A stretch of DNA of 64,000 bases from the NCBI RefSeq assembly GCF_900112765.1, contig NZ_FOMZ01000007.1:124001-188000 (forward strand), in the 5' to 3' direction. A program made the position numbers and the translations under genes. The stretch comes from Actinopolyspora alba. Its GTDB lineage: Bacteria; Actinomycetota; Actinomycetes; Mycobacteriales; Pseudonocardiaceae. The notes beneath the pieces are model-generated. The model did not search any database. It was not told where the DNA came from and was given only the letters and a program-made list of their open reading frames with translations. The stretch's first letter is position 1. Each line of letters opens with the position of its first letter. Below are positions 10,474 to 19,952 of this stretch, in pieces.

Positions 10474-11685
10474 TCAATCCGAGTTCGGTTCGGTCGACGG
10501 TCGCCCGCGGTGCGGAGGTTCGGCACCCGGTCCCGCACCGGGTGAATCCGGCCCGCGGGCACCGTCGGAGTCCCCGGTCGTGGGAGCGGAATTCGTCGTG
10601 GCGCCGGACTCCTCGGACGAGGTGCCGTGCTCCCGGTCCCGCGCTGTCCTGTCGTACCCTGTCCGCTCGTGCTCCGTCCTGTCGTGCCCCGTACCGCCAC
10701 GCCAGGCGTCGTAGCCACGTTCGGTGCGCAACCGCTGGGCGGCACGTTGCATCTCCAGGCGTCGCCAGCGCCGCCGTTCCCGTCGCGTCATCCCGGCGGG
10801 CCAGGTGTGTTGAATCGCGTTGTTGAACTGCGCTCCGCCCACCACCGCGAATCCGATGAAGAAGGCGAACAGCAGGAAGGCTATCGGGGTGGCCAACGCA
10901 CCGTAGGTGTATCCGGTGCTGGTCACCCAGGTGATGTAGAGGCGCAGTCCCACGCTGGAGCACAGGAACACCACCATCGCCAGCAGCGCGCCGGGCAACC
11001 CGCGATGCCAGGGAAGCTTGCGGGGCAGCGCGAGTTTGTACAGCGTCGCCAGCGCCAGTACCAGCAGCACCCCGGTGACCGGGAAGTACAACAGTCGGAT
11101 GAGCACGGTCACGTCCGCACGGAGCCACTCGGGCAGCACGTCGAGCAGCCAGCGCGGCCCCAGCGCGGTCAGCGGCAGGATGAGCATCGCGGCGACCAGG
11201 CTGACCAGGTACAGCAGCAGTGCCAGTACCCGTTGCCAGATCGCGTTGCGCACCATGTACTGGTCGTAGGCCAGCGTGATCGAGTCGATCAACGAGGCCA
11301 GGGCCGAGGAACCGGCCCACAGCGACAGCAGGAACGCCACCGAGACGACCCTCGTCCGCCCACCGGTCAGGATGTCGGCGACCGTGGGACGGATGATCCG
11401 GTCGACGACGGTGTCGCTGAAGATCGTTCCGGCGAATCCCACGACTCTGCGCTGCATGGTCTCGACCACTTCTGGGCCCAGCCACTCACCCACGAAACCC
11501 AGGCTGCCCAGCAGCCCCAGCAGCAGCGGTGGGAGGGAGAGCGTTTGCCAGAACGCGGCGGCCGCAGACTCCGAGAAGATGTCGTCGTTCCACGACTTGC
11601 GCAGGGTTCGGACCACCAGGTGTCTCGGTCCGCTCGCTCGGCTGCGGGGGCGTTCCCGCCCGTCGCGGTTCGAACTCGGATTCAT
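10474..11685 (-). CDS. YihY/BrkB-family integral membrane protein
   Basis: A 403-residue membrane protein with about six hydrophobic segments between residues about 30 and 285 and the family hallmarks FWQTLSLPPLLLGLLGSLG, GSSALASLIDSITLAYDQ and a late FFIGFAVVGGAQFNNAIQ. The Arg-rich cytoplasmic tail ends in a degenerate repeat of DRTxxERT/YDRT units and a Ser/Pro/Gly-rich end. The role of YihY/BrkB proteins is unsettled (transport or membrane homeostasis; once misannotated as RNase BN). The ATG at 11685 has GGAAG 6-7 bases upstream; an in-frame ATG at 11748 is the alternative. Confidence 0.82.
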   Translation of the reverse strand: MNPSSNRDGRERPRSRASGPRHLVVRTLRKSWNDDIFSESAAAAFWQTLSLPPLLLGLLGSLGFVGEWLGPEVVETMQRRVVGFAGTIFSDTVVDRIIRPTVADILTGGRTRVVSVAFLLSLWAGSSALASLIDSITLAYDQYMVRNAIWQRVLALLLYLVSLVAAMLILPLTALGPRWLLDVLPEWLRADVTVLIRLLYFPVTGVLLVLALATLYKLALPRKLPWHRGLPGALLAMVVFLCSSVGLRLYITWVTSTGYTYGALATPIAFLLFAFFIGFAVVGGAQFNNAIQHTWPAGMTRRERRRWRRLEMQRAAQRLRTERGYDAWRGGTGHDRTEHERTGYDRTARDREHGTSSEESGATTNSAPTTGDSDGARGPDSPGAGPGAEPPHRGRPSTEPNSD

Positions 11686-11911
11686 GCCACTTCCAGAATG
11701 TCGTCGCCGGTGTCCGTAGTGCGCCCGGTAGTCGTCGCGGGGTTTCATTCTCCGGCGCCCCCGCCCCTGCGGGCTCGCTGGCGAGTGGTCGAGCGGTAGG
11801 CTCCCGGAGGTTCTTGGTGTCGCGCGGAAGTGTCGTTGCCGAGGGTTTCGGCCGATCGGGGGCGGATGACTCCGGCCGCGGGTGTTGATCGGAAAGGAGT
11901 GGCAGACGAGC

Positions 11912-13726
11912 GTGTCCGAGGCGCAAGTTGACCAATCCGTTCGTTCGGTGCTCAGCGACCCGTCACAGGCCAACGAGAAGCCGCTGCGTGCGTGGCAGCG
12001 CAGAGCGCTGACGAGGTACCTGGCGAGCAAACCACGCGACTTCATGGCGGTGGCGACTCCGGGAGCGGGTAAGACCACTTTCGGGCTGCGCGTCGCCGCC
12101 GAGTTGTTGGCCGACCGGACGGTGGAGGCGGTGACGGTGGTTACCCCCACCGAGCACCTCAAGCATCAGTGGGCGCTCGCCGCGGGCGGGGCCGGGATCC
12201 CGATCGACTCCGAGTTCAGCAACTCCGACGGTACGACCTCCCGCGACTATCGTGGTGTCGCGCTCACTTACGCGCAGGTCGCCTCGCACCCCAACCTGCA
12301 CCGGGTGCGAACCGAGCGCAGAAAAACCCTGGTGATTCTGGACGAGGTCCACCACGCGGGCGATGCCAAATCCTGGGGCGACGCGGTTCGGGAGGCATTC
12401 ACCCCCGCCGAGCGCAGGCTCAGCCTCACCGGTACACCGTTCCGCTCCGACGACAACCCCATCCCGTTCATCACCTACGAGCCCGACTCCGACGGGGCGC
12501 AGCGCAGCAAGGCCGATCATCTGTACGGCTATTCCGACGCGTTGCGGGACGGTGTGGTCCGGCCGGTAATTTTCCTCGCCTACTCGGGCGAGGCCCGCTG
12601 GCGCACCAGCGCCGGTGACGAGTTCACCGCCAGGTTGGGCGAGCCCATGACCGCCGAGCAGACCGCGCGTGCCTGGCGCACCGCGCTCGATCCCGGTGGG
12701 GAATGGATTCCCTCCGTACTGCAGGCCGCCGACACCAGGCTCACCCACCTCCGCCGCGACGGGATGCCGGACGCGGGCGGGTTGGTGATCGCCTCGGACC
12801 AGAAGAGCGCTCGTTCCTACGCCAAGACGCTGCAACGCATCAGTGGAACGGAACCGGTCGTGGTGGTTTCCGACGACCCGCAGGCCTCCGAGCGAATCGC
12901 CGCCTTCGCCGAGTCCGACGATCGTTGGATGGTGGCGGTGCGCATGGTCAGCGAGGGAGTGGACGTGCCGCGGCTCGCCGTGGGGGTCTACGCCACGAGT
13001 GCCTCCACTCCGCTGTTCTTCGCACAGGTCATCGGCCGGTTCGTACGTGCCCGCCGCTCCGGCGAGACCGCCAGCATTTTCCTGCCCAGCGTGCCCGTGC
13101 TGCTCGAGCTCGCCAGCCAGCTGGAGGCCGATCGCGACCACGTGCTCGGCAAGCCGCACCGGGAGAAGGAGGGCTGGGACGACGAGGAACTGGTCGAGGC
13201 CAACCGGCAGCGCGACGAGCCGGGGGAGAACGAGCAGCCCTACACCTCGTTGGGGGCCGAGGCCGAGCTGGACCAGGTGATTTACGACGGCTCCTCGTTC
13301 GGTACCGCTGCCTTCGCCACCACCGAGGAGGAGCAGGACTACATCGGGCTGCCCGGTCTGCTGGAGCCGGACCAGGTGCGCGCGCTGTTGCAGCAGCGCC
13401 AGCAGGAGCAGCTGCGCGAGGTTGACAAGCGCGAGAAGCAGCACAAGGCGGAGCAGGCCACGACACCGGGGCGCGATCCGCAGCAGGGTGGCTCGTCCGG
13501 TGATGGGCAGTCCGGGACCGACAAGCAGCGTCCGCAGAGCGTCCAGGAGCGTCTCAAGGCGCTGCGCAAGGAGCTCAACAAGGTGGTGTCACTGCACCAC
13601 CAGCGGACCGGAAAGCCCTACGGGGCGATTCACAAGGAGTTGCGCCGGGTCTGTGGCGGGCCGGCCACCGCCAGCGCCAGCATCGAACAGCTGGAGGAGC
13701 GCATCGCCACCCTTCGCTCCTGGTGA
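11912..13726 (+). CDS. Superfamily 2 DEAD/DEAH-box helicase
   Basis: A 604-residue helicase with motif I ATPGAGKTTFG, motif II DEVHH, motif III SLTGTPFRSDD, and the C-terminal RecA domain motifs V (SEGVDVPRLAVGVYAT) and VI (QVIGRFVRARR). The DExH form and GTPF motif place it nearer type III restriction/XPB-like helicases than RNA DEAD-box proteins. The C-terminus (about 490-604) is Gln/Glu-rich and probably coiled coil, then a small helical domain seen in actinobacterial orthologs. The GTG at 11912 is about 12 bases after GGAAAGGAG; a GTG at 11882 lacks a site. Substrate and role are unknown. Confidence 0.85.
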   Translation: MSEAQVDQSVRSVLSDPSQANEKPLRAWQRRALTRYLASKPRDFMAVATPGAGKTTFGLRVAAELLADRTVEAVTVVTPTEHLKHQWALAAGGAGIPIDSEFSNSDGTTSRDYRGVALTYAQVASHPNLHRVRTERRKTLVILDEVHHAGDAKSWGDAVREAFTPAERRLSLTGTPFRSDDNPIPFITYEPDSDGAQRSKADHLYGYSDALRDGVVRPVIFLAYSGEARWRTSAGDEFTARLGEPMTAEQTARAWRTALDPGGEWIPSVLQAADTRLTHLRRDGMPDAGGLVIASDQKSARSYAKTLQRISGTEPVVVVSDDPQASERIAAFAESDDRWMVAVRMVSEGVDVPRLAVGVYATSASTPLFFAQVIGRFVRARRSGETASIFLPSVPVLLELASQLEADRDHVLGKPHREKEGWDDEELVEANRQRDEPGENEQPYTSLGAEAELDQVIYDGSSFGTAAFATTEEEQDYIGLPGLLEPDQVRALLQQRQQEQLREVDKREKQHKAEQATTPGRDPQQGGSSGDGQSGTDKQRPQSVQERLKALRKELNKVVSLHHQRTGKPYGAIHKELRRVCGGPATASASIEQLEERIATLRSW

Positions 13727-13777
13727 CGTGCCAGGGTTCCTGGTGACGTGCCCGGGCTCCTGCCGACGTCCTCGGCA
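13718..13777. repeat. Three-copy 20-bp tandem repeat across the helicase stop codon
   Basis: Unit TCCTGGTGACGTGCCMGGGY: copies at 13718-13737 and 13738-13757 are nearly identical, and a degenerate third lies at 13758-13777. The first copy contains the last codons and the TGA stop of the helicase gene, so the second duplicates the same Ser-Trp-stop context. Confidence 0.8.
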
Positions 13778-13886
13778 CCCGGGCCGGTATCGGTGCGGCC
13801 GCCGGGCTCCCGCCGCTTCCGGTCCGGATCCGTCCGGCTCCGGTGGGGCGGGGGAACCAGTGGGGTGCGAGGAGAACGAAACACGA

Positions 13887-13918
13887 AGTGCCCGGCCGGA
13901 GGAGTCCGACCGGGCACT
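13887..13918. terminator. Hairpin terminator downstream of the helicase
   Basis: Arms AGTGCCCGGCCGGA (13887-13900) and its complement at 13905-13918 with one mismatch; loop GGAG. It sits between the convergent helicase and zinc-ribbon genes. The remainder of this roughly 295-base gap holds only the 20-bp tandem repeat. Confidence 0.65.
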
Positions 13919-14021
13919 CGTTGTGGTTCCATCCCCGGAACCGGCTCCGGAATTCGCCGGGTGACCGGATTCACCGACTGCTCGGCTCGTCCGGCGCCCC
14001 GACGGTCCGGTAACCGTGATC

Positions 14022-14216
14022 TCAGAGTTCGATCTGTTCGTCTTCCTGCAGATCCGCCTCGATCTCGCTGAGTCCCGACTTGAACTCACGGGCGTGGTGT
14101 CCGCAGAACAGCAGTTCTCCGCCGGACTGGAGAACTGCCCTGAGCTTTGCGGCGGCCCCGCAGCGGTCACAGCGGTCGGCGGCGGTCAACTCGGGGCGGG
14201 TGAGTGTGTCAGGCAT
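14022..14216 (-). CDS. Small zinc-ribbon protein (DUF7455-like)
   Basis: A 64-residue protein. Two Cys/His pairs, CDRC and CGHH, separated by a short beta hairpin suggest one zinc ribbon, and the C-terminus is very acidic (EADLQEDEQIEL). The family is common next to sigA in actinobacteria; its function is unknown, and a transcription-related role is only a guess from position. The ATG at 14216 follows GGAGGGAGA at good spacing; an upstream extension to 14411 has no support. Confidence 0.82.
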   Translation of the reverse strand: MPDTLTRPELTAADRCDRCGAAAKLRAVLQSGGELLFCGHHAREFKSGLSEIEADLQEDEQIEL

Positions 14217-15066
14217 CGGAATCTCCCTCCGTCCCGGCGTCGGGGGTACCCGACGCCTCGATCCTGCTGCAACCACCGGTAGCCCGCTGGCGACGGGGCC
14301 GGTGTCGCAAGTTCCACTCTTACAGACACTTGGGCTCGCGTCACTGTTCCAACCTCGATCAGCGACTTGCGTCACCCGGAAATGCCCGAATGGCGGAGTG
14401 GGCGGGAGCACACTGTAGCCCTGCTTGCCACTTACCTGCTGACCAGCGAAAACAATGCTATTGGCCGATCACGATCTGTGATTTGGATCAAAAAGCAATA
14501 GCTCTTCAGTGTGTTTTTCGGCATATTTGTGCCTGCTGCGACGTCGAGGGTTCCGCTGTGGGCGAACGGGCGGAGTACTCCTGTTCCCGACCTGTGGTAC
14601 GAAAAATGTGGTCCCGATCACTTTTCGTGGGGGATGTGTTGCTCGGGGCCGTGTCCGGAACGGGTGGAGAGCCGAACGACCCGGCTGGGGCCATTCACGA
14701 TCAGATCCCGGCCTCGTGGCCGCGGTGTGGCAGCGGCGATCGGCGGCCCGCCGCCCGTAACTCAGGGCGAGCGGCGGGACTTTCGCTTCGGGCCGGCCCG
14801 GAGTCGACACGAGAAAGCGCCCGGCCCCGTTCGGGGCGGGCGCGGTTGCGGGACGGCCGGAGCGAGTGCGATTTCGGGTGTTCGGACACGTTCACCGGGC
14901 CGCGAGATCCCCATTGGTCGGCCCGCCGGTCGGAAGGACCGCGAACCGGAGGTACCGCCGGGCTGCGGGGCACGCGATGTGGTTCGCACGAAGTGCCCCG
15001 CCACACCTGGCGGGAACCGACCCACCCGGGAGAGCCCCGAGCGGGCACGGGCCCGTGACGGATCAC
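14217..15066. other. Large intergenic region between the zinc-ribbon gene and sigA
   Basis: 850 bases without a convincing gene. Around 14440-14520 is a patch unusually AT-rich for this window (contains TTTGGATCAAAAAGCAATAG), which may hold a promoter for the minus-strand zinc-ribbon gene. The part near sigA contains a hairpin (14817-14843). Long open frames here are Arg/Gly/Pro-rich and have no start signals. A non-coding RNA cannot be excluded by eye. Confidence 0.5.
14817..14843 (-). terminator. Probable sigA transcription terminator
   Basis: GCGCCC GG CCCC GTTC GGGG C GGGCGC forms an imperfect hairpin; on the minus strand it is followed by TTTCTCG. It is oriented for sigA transcripts, although it lies about 220 bases after the stop codon. 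Confidence 0.5.
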
Positions 15067-16548
15067 TCAGTCCAGGTAGTCGCGCAGTACCTGGGACCGC
15101 GAGGGATGCCGGAGCTTCGACATCGTCTTGGACTCGATCTGGCGAATGCGTTCCCGGGTGACGCCGTAAACCTGCCCGATCTCGTCCAGCGTGCGTGGCT
15201 GTCCGTCGGTGAGTCCGAACCGGAGGCGGACCACACCGGCCTCCCGTTCCGAGAGCGTCTGCAGCACCGACTGCAGCTGGTCCTGCAACAGGGTGAACGA
15301 GACCGCGTCCACGGCCACCACGGCTTCGGAGTCCTCGATGAAGTCACCGAGCTGGCTGTCGCCCTCGTCACCGATGGTCTGGTCGAGCGAGATGGGTTCC
15401 CTGGCGTACTGCTGGATCTCCAGGACCTTCTCGGGGGAGATGTCCATCTCCTTGGCGAGCTCTTCCGGAGTGGGCTCGCGCCCCAGATCCTGCAGCAGTT
15501 CACGCTGGATGCGGCCGAGCTTGTTGATGACCTCGACCATGTGGACCGGAATGCGGATCGTGCGGGCCTGGTCCGCCATGGCGCGCGTGATCGCCTGTCG
15601 GATCCACCAGGTGGCGTAGGTGGAGAACTTGTAGCCCTTGGTGTAGTCGAACTTCTCGACCGCACGGATCAGGCCCAGGTTGCCCTCCTGGATCAGGTCC
15701 AGAAAGGCCATTCCACGCCCGGTGTAGCGCTTGGCCAGGCTCACCACCAACCGCAGGTTGGCCTCCAGCAGGTGGCTCTTCGCGCGCTCACCGTCGCGCA
15801 CGATCCAGCGCAGGTCCCGCCGCAGTTGCAAGGGGGGCATCTCGCCCGCTTCCTCCGCCTGCCGCAGCCGCTCGGCGGCGTAGAGGCCCGCCTCGATCCG
15901 TTTGGCGAGTTCGACCTCCTCCTCCGCGTTGAGCAGCGCGACCTTGCCGATCTGCTTGAGATAGGCACGCACGGAGTCGGCAGAAGCGGTCAGCTCGGCA
16001 TCCTTGCGGGCCTGCCGGAGAGCTTCGGACTCCTCCTCGTCCCAGACGAAGTCCGGGTCGGTCTTGCCTTCCTCGTCCTCGACGACCTCCGGCTCCTCGG
16101 GGATGTCGACCTCGATGTCGTCGAGCTCGCCGTCTCCGATGTTGGCCGAACTCAGGTCGGTCTCGATCGGTTCGTCGATCTCCAGGTTCTCGCCGTTGGC
16201 CTGGTCCGGAGTCGACTCGCCCGTCGATTGGGACGCGGTGTCGTCACCGGCCGACTTGGCCGTCTTCTTCGTCGTCGACTTCGCAGACGACTTGGAAGTG
16301 CTCTTGCGGCCGGTCGATTTCGTCCCGCTCGACTTGGTTCCGCTGGACTTGGTTCCGCTCGACTTTGTCGTGGTCGAGCCCTTGGAGTTCTTCTTGCCGG
16401 TGGACGAGGATTTCGGTGCTTCGTCGGTTTCGGCCTCGGGAGCCGTGTCCGCGTTCGAAGCGGTCTTCGTCTTGTTGGGCTCGGACCGGGCCCCGCCTGA
16501 TGCTGCAGCGGAGCCGGAGCGTCGGGTTGCGGTTTCTGCGGCTGCCAC
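15067..16548 (-). CDS. sigA: Primary RNA polymerase sigma factor SigA/HrdB
   Basis: A 493-residue housekeeping sigma-70 factor. The N-terminus is low-complexity Ser/Thr/Lys-rich with a three-copy 15-bp repeat (16322-16366) encoding T-K-S-S-G-like units, then an acidic stretch. Region 1.2 starts near [12 protein letters not shown]; region 2 is intact ([14 protein letters not shown]); region 3 and region 4 ([20 protein letters not shown]) follow and the protein ends RDYLD. The GTG at 16548 has GAAAGGG 6 bases upstream; the frame continues to 16890 without a usable site. It is 354 bases downstream of ppgK, in the same order as in mycobacteria. Confidence 0.95.
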   Translation of the reverse strand: MAAAETATRRSGSAAASGGARSEPNKTKTASNADTAPEAETDEAPKSSSTGKKNSKGSTTTKSSGTKSSGTKSSGTKSTGRKSTSKSSAKSTTKKTAKSAGDDTASQSTGESTPDQANGENLEIDEPIETDLSSANIGDGELDDIEVDIPEEPEVVEDEEGKTDPDFVWDEEESEALRQARKDAELTASADSVRAYLKQIGKVALLNAEEEVELAKRIEAGLYAAERLRQAEEAGEMPPLQLRRDLRWIVRDGERAKSHLLEANLRLVVSLAKRYTGRGMAFLDLIQEGNLGLIRAVEKFDYTKGYKFSTYATWWIRQAITRAMADQARTIRIPVHMVEVINKLGRIQRELLQDLGREPTPEELAKEMDISPEKVLEIQQYAREPISLDQTIGDEGDSQLGDFIEDSEAVVAVDAVSFTLLQDQLQSVLQTLSEREAGVVRLRFGLTDGQPRTLDEIGQVYGVTRERIRQIESKTMSKLRHPSRSQVLRDYLD

Positions 16549-16681
16549 GTACGCCCTTTCGCGACGGTCTGTCAGGGCTGGCCGGGGGCGCGAAACCTCG
16601 GCCGCCAGGGGTCGGGGACAACCCACCGTTCGAGCCCTACGAGGCGTGCCGGAAGGCCGTGAATTCGGTGGGACGTGTTCC

Positions 16682-16711
16682 ATTGTAACTGCGTCAGGTG
16701 AGTGTGGTTCC
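16682..16711 (-). promoter_or_regulatory. Candidate sigA promoter with ECF-like GGAAC-N17-GTT and a TACAAT box
   Basis: Minus strand: GGAAC (16711-16707), 17 bases, then GTT, immediately followed by ACAAT so that TACAAT can also act as a sigma-70 -10 box. It lies about 135-165 bases upstream of the sigA GTG. GGAA-N18-GTT is the SigR/SigH-type consensus known from Streptomyces and mycobacteria. The match is one base short in the spacer and found by eye. Confidence 0.35.
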
Positions 16712-16902
16712 GCTGCAAGGCTGATCAGAACACCGTGTCGTGTGCACGGGTCTCCGACGCCCCGAGTTCGTCGCGCTCGGAAGCCACATTCCCCATTCGG
16801 CGCACCAACCCCCGGGCCCGCGCCGCACGCTCCCGTCGCGGGAACGCCCGGTGCACGGCTCGGGAAGTCGCGGTGCGATTGTTTTAGCACCGCAGCCGGA
16901 TG

Positions 16903-17661
16903 CTACGCGCGTTGCGCGGCGGCTGATGCCGCACCGACTATACCCGCGTCGTTCTTCAGCGACGCCGCCACGATCGGAGTTCGGTTCTGCAGCAGCGGCA
17001 GCCACTTGTGCGATTTCTTGCTGACACCGCCCCCCGCGATGATCAGATCCGGCCACAGGAACTTCTCCAGACTCTGGATGTACCTGCTCACCCTGGGAGC
17101 CCACTCCTCGTAGCTGAGTCCGAGGTTGTCCTTGACCGAGGCCGCTGCCTCAGCCTCGGCGTCCTGCCCGGCGACCTCGATGTGCCCGAGTTCGGTGTTC
17201 GGCAGCAGACGCCCGTCCAGGAACGCCGAGCTGCCTATGCCGGTGCCGAACGTGAGGACGACCACGAGACCGGATTCGCGTTCCACTCCGGCGCCGAAGC
17301 GCATCTCGGCCAGCCCCGCGGCGTCGGCGTCGTTGAGCATTACGATTTGCTCACGAGCTCGCCCGAGCCGCTTGGCGAACAGTCCCTGGGCGTCTGTATC
17401 GATCCAGTCTTCGTCGATGTTGGCGGCCGTCAACGCCGTGCCGTTCTTGATCACGCACGGTAGTGTGATGCCCACCGGGCCGTCCCAGCCGAACTTGCCG
17501 ACGATCTCGGCGACCACATCGGCCACGGCTTCCGGGGTGGATGGGTGGGGAGTCGAGATGCGCAGCCGTTCGTCGGCCAGGACTCCACCCTCGACATCGA
17601 CCGGGCATCCCTTGATGCCGGAGCCGCCGATGTCAATGCCGAATCCGCGGGCAGTGCCCAT
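16903..17661 (-). CDS. ppgK: Polyphosphate glucokinase
   Basis: A 252-residue ROK-type sugar kinase that phosphorylates glucose from polyphosphate (or ATP). Motifs: phosphate loop [12 protein letters not shown] at the N-terminus, [11 protein letters not shown] with the catalytic Asp, and [10 protein letters not shown] for nucleotide/polyphosphate binding. The family TELGH motif (NTELGHIEV) is present, and a C-terminal [10 protein letters not shown] loop resembles known actinobacterial PPGKs. The ATG at 17661 follows AGGAAGG. It has its own divergent promoter and is placed beside sigA and the inositol-phosphatase-like gene, as in M. tuberculosis. Confidence 0.93.
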   Translation of the reverse strand: MGTARGFGIDIGGSGIKGCPVDVEGGVLADERLRISTPHPSTPEAVADVVAEIVGKFGWDGPVGITLPCVIKNGTALTAANIDEDWIDTDAQGLFAKRLGRAREQIVMLNDADAAGLAEMRFGAGVERESGLVVVLTFGTGIGSSAFLDGRLLPNTELGHIEVAGQDAEAEAAASVKDNLGLSYEEWAPRVSRYIQSLEKFLWPDLIIAGGGVSKKSHKWLPLLQNRTPIVAASLKNDAGIVGAASAAAQRA

Positions 17662-17700
17662 GCCTGATCCTTCCTATTCGATTCAGGACGAGGTGTGCAG

Positions 17701-17729
17701 ACTTTAACCGCGCTGTGTTGCGATGTGAA
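17701..17729 (-). promoter_or_regulatory. Sigma-70-type promoter of ppgK
   Basis: Minus strand: TTCACA (17729-17724), a 17-base spacer, TAAAGT (17706-17701). It matches TTGACA at 5 of 6 and TATAAT at 4 of 6. The leader to the ppgK ATG would be about 33 bases. Confidence 0.6.
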
Positions 17730-17757
17730 CGTGGGTTTGACACATCAGTATGACGCC

Positions 17758-18555
17758 GTGGGGCTGCGGGACACTTCGGTGCTCGTCGCACGGGAGGCCG
17801 CCGACCTGGCGATGACCATGCGGAACGAGATCGTCACCGCGGGTGCGGTGGACACGAAGAGTACCGAGACGGACGTGGTGACGGCCGCGGACCGGGCGGT
17901 CGAGAAGCTGATCAGGCGGCGACTCGCCGAACTCCGGCCGGGCGAGTCGGTACTCGGCGAGGAGGAGGGGGGTGAGGCGGAGCAGGCGGGGCTGCGTTGG
18001 GTGGTCGATCCCATCGACGGAACCGTCAACTATCTCTACGGCTACCCCGCGTACGCCGTTTCGATCGCCGCGCAGCTGGACGGCGTCTCGTTGGCCGGTG
18101 CCGTGGTGGAACCCCCGTCGGGGCGTGTCTGGAGCGCCGCGGTGGGCCACGGTGCCGATCTCGACGGTGAGCCCCTCCGGGTCGCCGATTCGCATCGCCT
18201 CGACCTGGCGTTGCTCGGAACCGGATTCAGTTATCTCCGGCAACGTCGTGTCCGACAGGCTTCGCTGCTGCTGGAGCTGATCGGTGAGATACGCGACATC
18301 AGGCGCGGTGGCGCTGCTTCCCTCGAGCTGTGTGCTGTTGCCGCCGGATGGCTGGACGGTTACTACGAACACGGCCTGTCGCGGTGGGACTGGGCCGCCG
18401 GCTCGCTGATAGCCGCCGAGGCGGGCGCGCGGTTACGACTGCCCGCGACGGGAACCACCGACGGTCTGGGGGACGAGGCCATCGTCTGCGCTGCTCCCGG
18501 GATCGTCGACGGTCTCACCGGCAAGTTGTTCGAGCACGGGGCCGCCGATATCTGA
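17758..18555 (+). CDS. suhB: Inositol monophosphatase-family phosphatase
   Basis: A 265-residue enzyme of the Mg-dependent, Li-sensitive phosphatase family (inositol-1-phosphate, histidinol-phosphate or related substrates). Metal-binding motifs are VTAADRAVE, the hallmark WVVDPIDGTVNYLYG, and the second motif SRWDWAAGSLIAAEAG. GEEEGG supplies the catalytic Glu. The N-terminus of the family supports the GTG at 17758; the frame extends to a GTG at 17695 that overlaps the ppgK promoter. No clear Shine-Dalgarno sequence is seen. It is the ortholog by position of M. tuberculosis SuhB; true substrate unknown. Confidence 0.85.
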   Translation: MGLRDTSVLVAREAADLAMTMRNEIVTAGAVDTKSTETDVVTAADRAVEKLIRRRLAELRPGESVLGEEEGGEAEQAGLRWVVDPIDGTVNYLYGYPAYAVSIAAQLDGVSLAGAVVEPPSGRVWSAAVGHGADLDGEPLRVADSHRLDLALLGTGFSYLRQRRVRQASLLLELIGEIRDIRRGGAASLELCAVAAGWLDGYYEHGLSRWDWAAGSLIAAEAGARLRLPATGTTDGLGDEAIVCAAPGIVDGLTGKLFEHGAADI

Positions 18556-18631
18556 GAACTTCGCGTGCCGCGGGACTCGACCGGAGTCCGGGCGTGCGGG
18601 TCCGACGCCGCACCCGCGTCACGGCGGATCC

Positions 18632-18655
18632 GGGGTCGGGAACGTTCCCGGCCCC
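18632..18655. terminator. Palindromic terminator between suhB and cei
   Basis: GGGGTCGGGAACGTTCCCGGCCCC is a 24-base palindrome with one T-G pair on each side, lying between two convergent stop codons (18555 and 18681). Confidence 0.5.
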
Positions 18656-18680
18656 GTGTGGGGCCCGGGGAGGGCAACGA

Positions 18681-19394
18681 TTAACAGTGCACGTCACGGG
18701 CGGCGTCGAGCAGTTCCTCGGAGACGTTCGGTTGGCCCACCCGCTGTTGGTCGGCTCCGCTCCGGCGGTTCTCCTTGGCCCAGTTCTTGAGTTGCTGCAG
18801 TACCTGGTGGGCCTGCTGGGTGGCGCGTACCCCGTCGAACTCCGATCCCAGCGCCAGGTCCACCGTCGTGCCGGGGCGCTGGTCGCGGACCAACTGCGCG
18901 CAGGGGGCGATCAGGCTCAGCGTGCGGGCGGCTCCTGCACCCGCACGGCCGTAGCGTATCTGGCCGTGGCATTTCAGGTTCGGATCCGTGTAGATCGGAT
19001 CGTTGGCCGGGTCGCCACCTTTGGCGAATCCGAGATTGTTCAGCTCCTCGGTGACCAGGGTGGCCTGATTGGCCTCACCGTTGGCGTTGAACACGTGCAC
19101 CGAGACGTCCTGCGGGGGGAGCGGCGTGGTGTCGTCCAACGCTTCACGGGACAGCATCGTGCCCGCCGGCGTCTTCGTGGGAGGTTCGCCGGGCTTCGCC
19201 GCCGAGGTGCCGGCCTCGGCTTCCGGCAAGTTGCAGCGAGTCGCCATTTCCACCGACTCGGTCGATTCGAACACCCTGGTCCAGACGAAACCCGACAACA
19301 GGGCGAGTACGGCGAGCAGGATCAACGCGGGCAATGGACGCCGGCGCCGATACCGCGGACCCCGCAGCCCTTTTCCTGTGCTCGCGGTGGACAC
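18681..19394 (-). CDS. cei: Envelope integrity protein Cei (LytR C-terminal domain)
   Basis: A 237-residue membrane-anchored protein: basic N-terminus, one membrane segment at about 20-40 (LPALILLAVLALLSGFVWT), then an external region ending in a LytR_C-like domain (VSVHVFNANGEANQATLVTEEL) with paired cysteines (KCHGQ, APCAQ, final DVHC). The ortholog by position, Rv2700/Cei, is needed for envelope integrity and virulence in M. tuberculosis. GTG start at 19394 with GGGGAGG upstream. The final Cys as last residue is unusual but in keeping with a disulfide. Confidence 0.85.
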   Translation of the reverse strand: MSTASTGKGLRGPRYRRRRPLPALILLAVLALLSGFVWTRVFESTESVEMATRCNLPEAEAGTSAAKPGEPPTKTPAGTMLSREALDDTTPLPPQDVSVHVFNANGEANQATLVTEELNNLGFAKGGDPANDPIYTDPNLKCHGQIRYGRAGAGAARTLSLIAPCAQLVRDQRPGTTVDLALGSEFDGVRATQQAHQVLQQLKNWAKENRRSGADQQRVGQPNVSEELLDAARDVHC

Positions 19395-19952
19395 GTTCTG
19401 CCAGCCTCCCCTGATCGAGCCGTCATTCGTCCCGGTGAGTTAGATCGAAACGGTTTCACGCCGAATCGACTGTCCGCCCCAATCAGCTTAGGTGTTGTAG
19501 CGCGACTACGCGGCCTCGTGCGGACAGTCGTGTCGAAGTTGTTGCCCGGTGTGTCTTCGTCGTTGCCAGGTGTGCCGTTACGTCGATGGGACAGATCGTG
19601 GCAACGGTGGAGCACCCCCATCGTCTCCACGGCTGACCGATGTCGTTCTTCGTGTCCGTTCGACCGCGTCCCACCCTGCCATGTTGTTGCCCGGGCCACA
19701 GGATTCACCGGCGGCGGGGTGAAGCACATACCACACCTATGGGTGACCCGGTGCGTATCACGCTCCGGGATGAGCTACCCTTCCCGCGCTCCACGCTGTG
19801 AGGTTGAGGTCGGTCGCTCGTTTCGGGGGAACTTGGAGCGCAGGACAAACGGAGACCTCCGCCACTCTCGCGTGCGGGCACAAATTGGAGCCCTGGAACG
19901 TTGACCAGCGGCACACCATTGCAAATCTCCACAAATGCAGGGGTGAAACGAG
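19395..19952. other. Divergent intergenic region between cei and the DUF4193 gene
   Basis: 558 bases with no supported gene. It should hold promoters for both divergent genes. On the plus strand a TTGACC at 19901-19906 is a possible -35, but the region 16-18 bases further (AAATCT) is a poor -10. The middle part has short open frames without start signals. Confidence 0.5.

Noticed and set aside
11963-13444. A 493-codon minus-strand open frame
   Set aside because: Opposite the helicase gene, composition of a high-GC shadow, no recognisable domain.
14217-15066. Protein-coding frames in the sigA 3' gap
   Set aside because: All are Arg/Gly/Pro-rich shadows without ribosome-binding sites; the region is described as intergenic.
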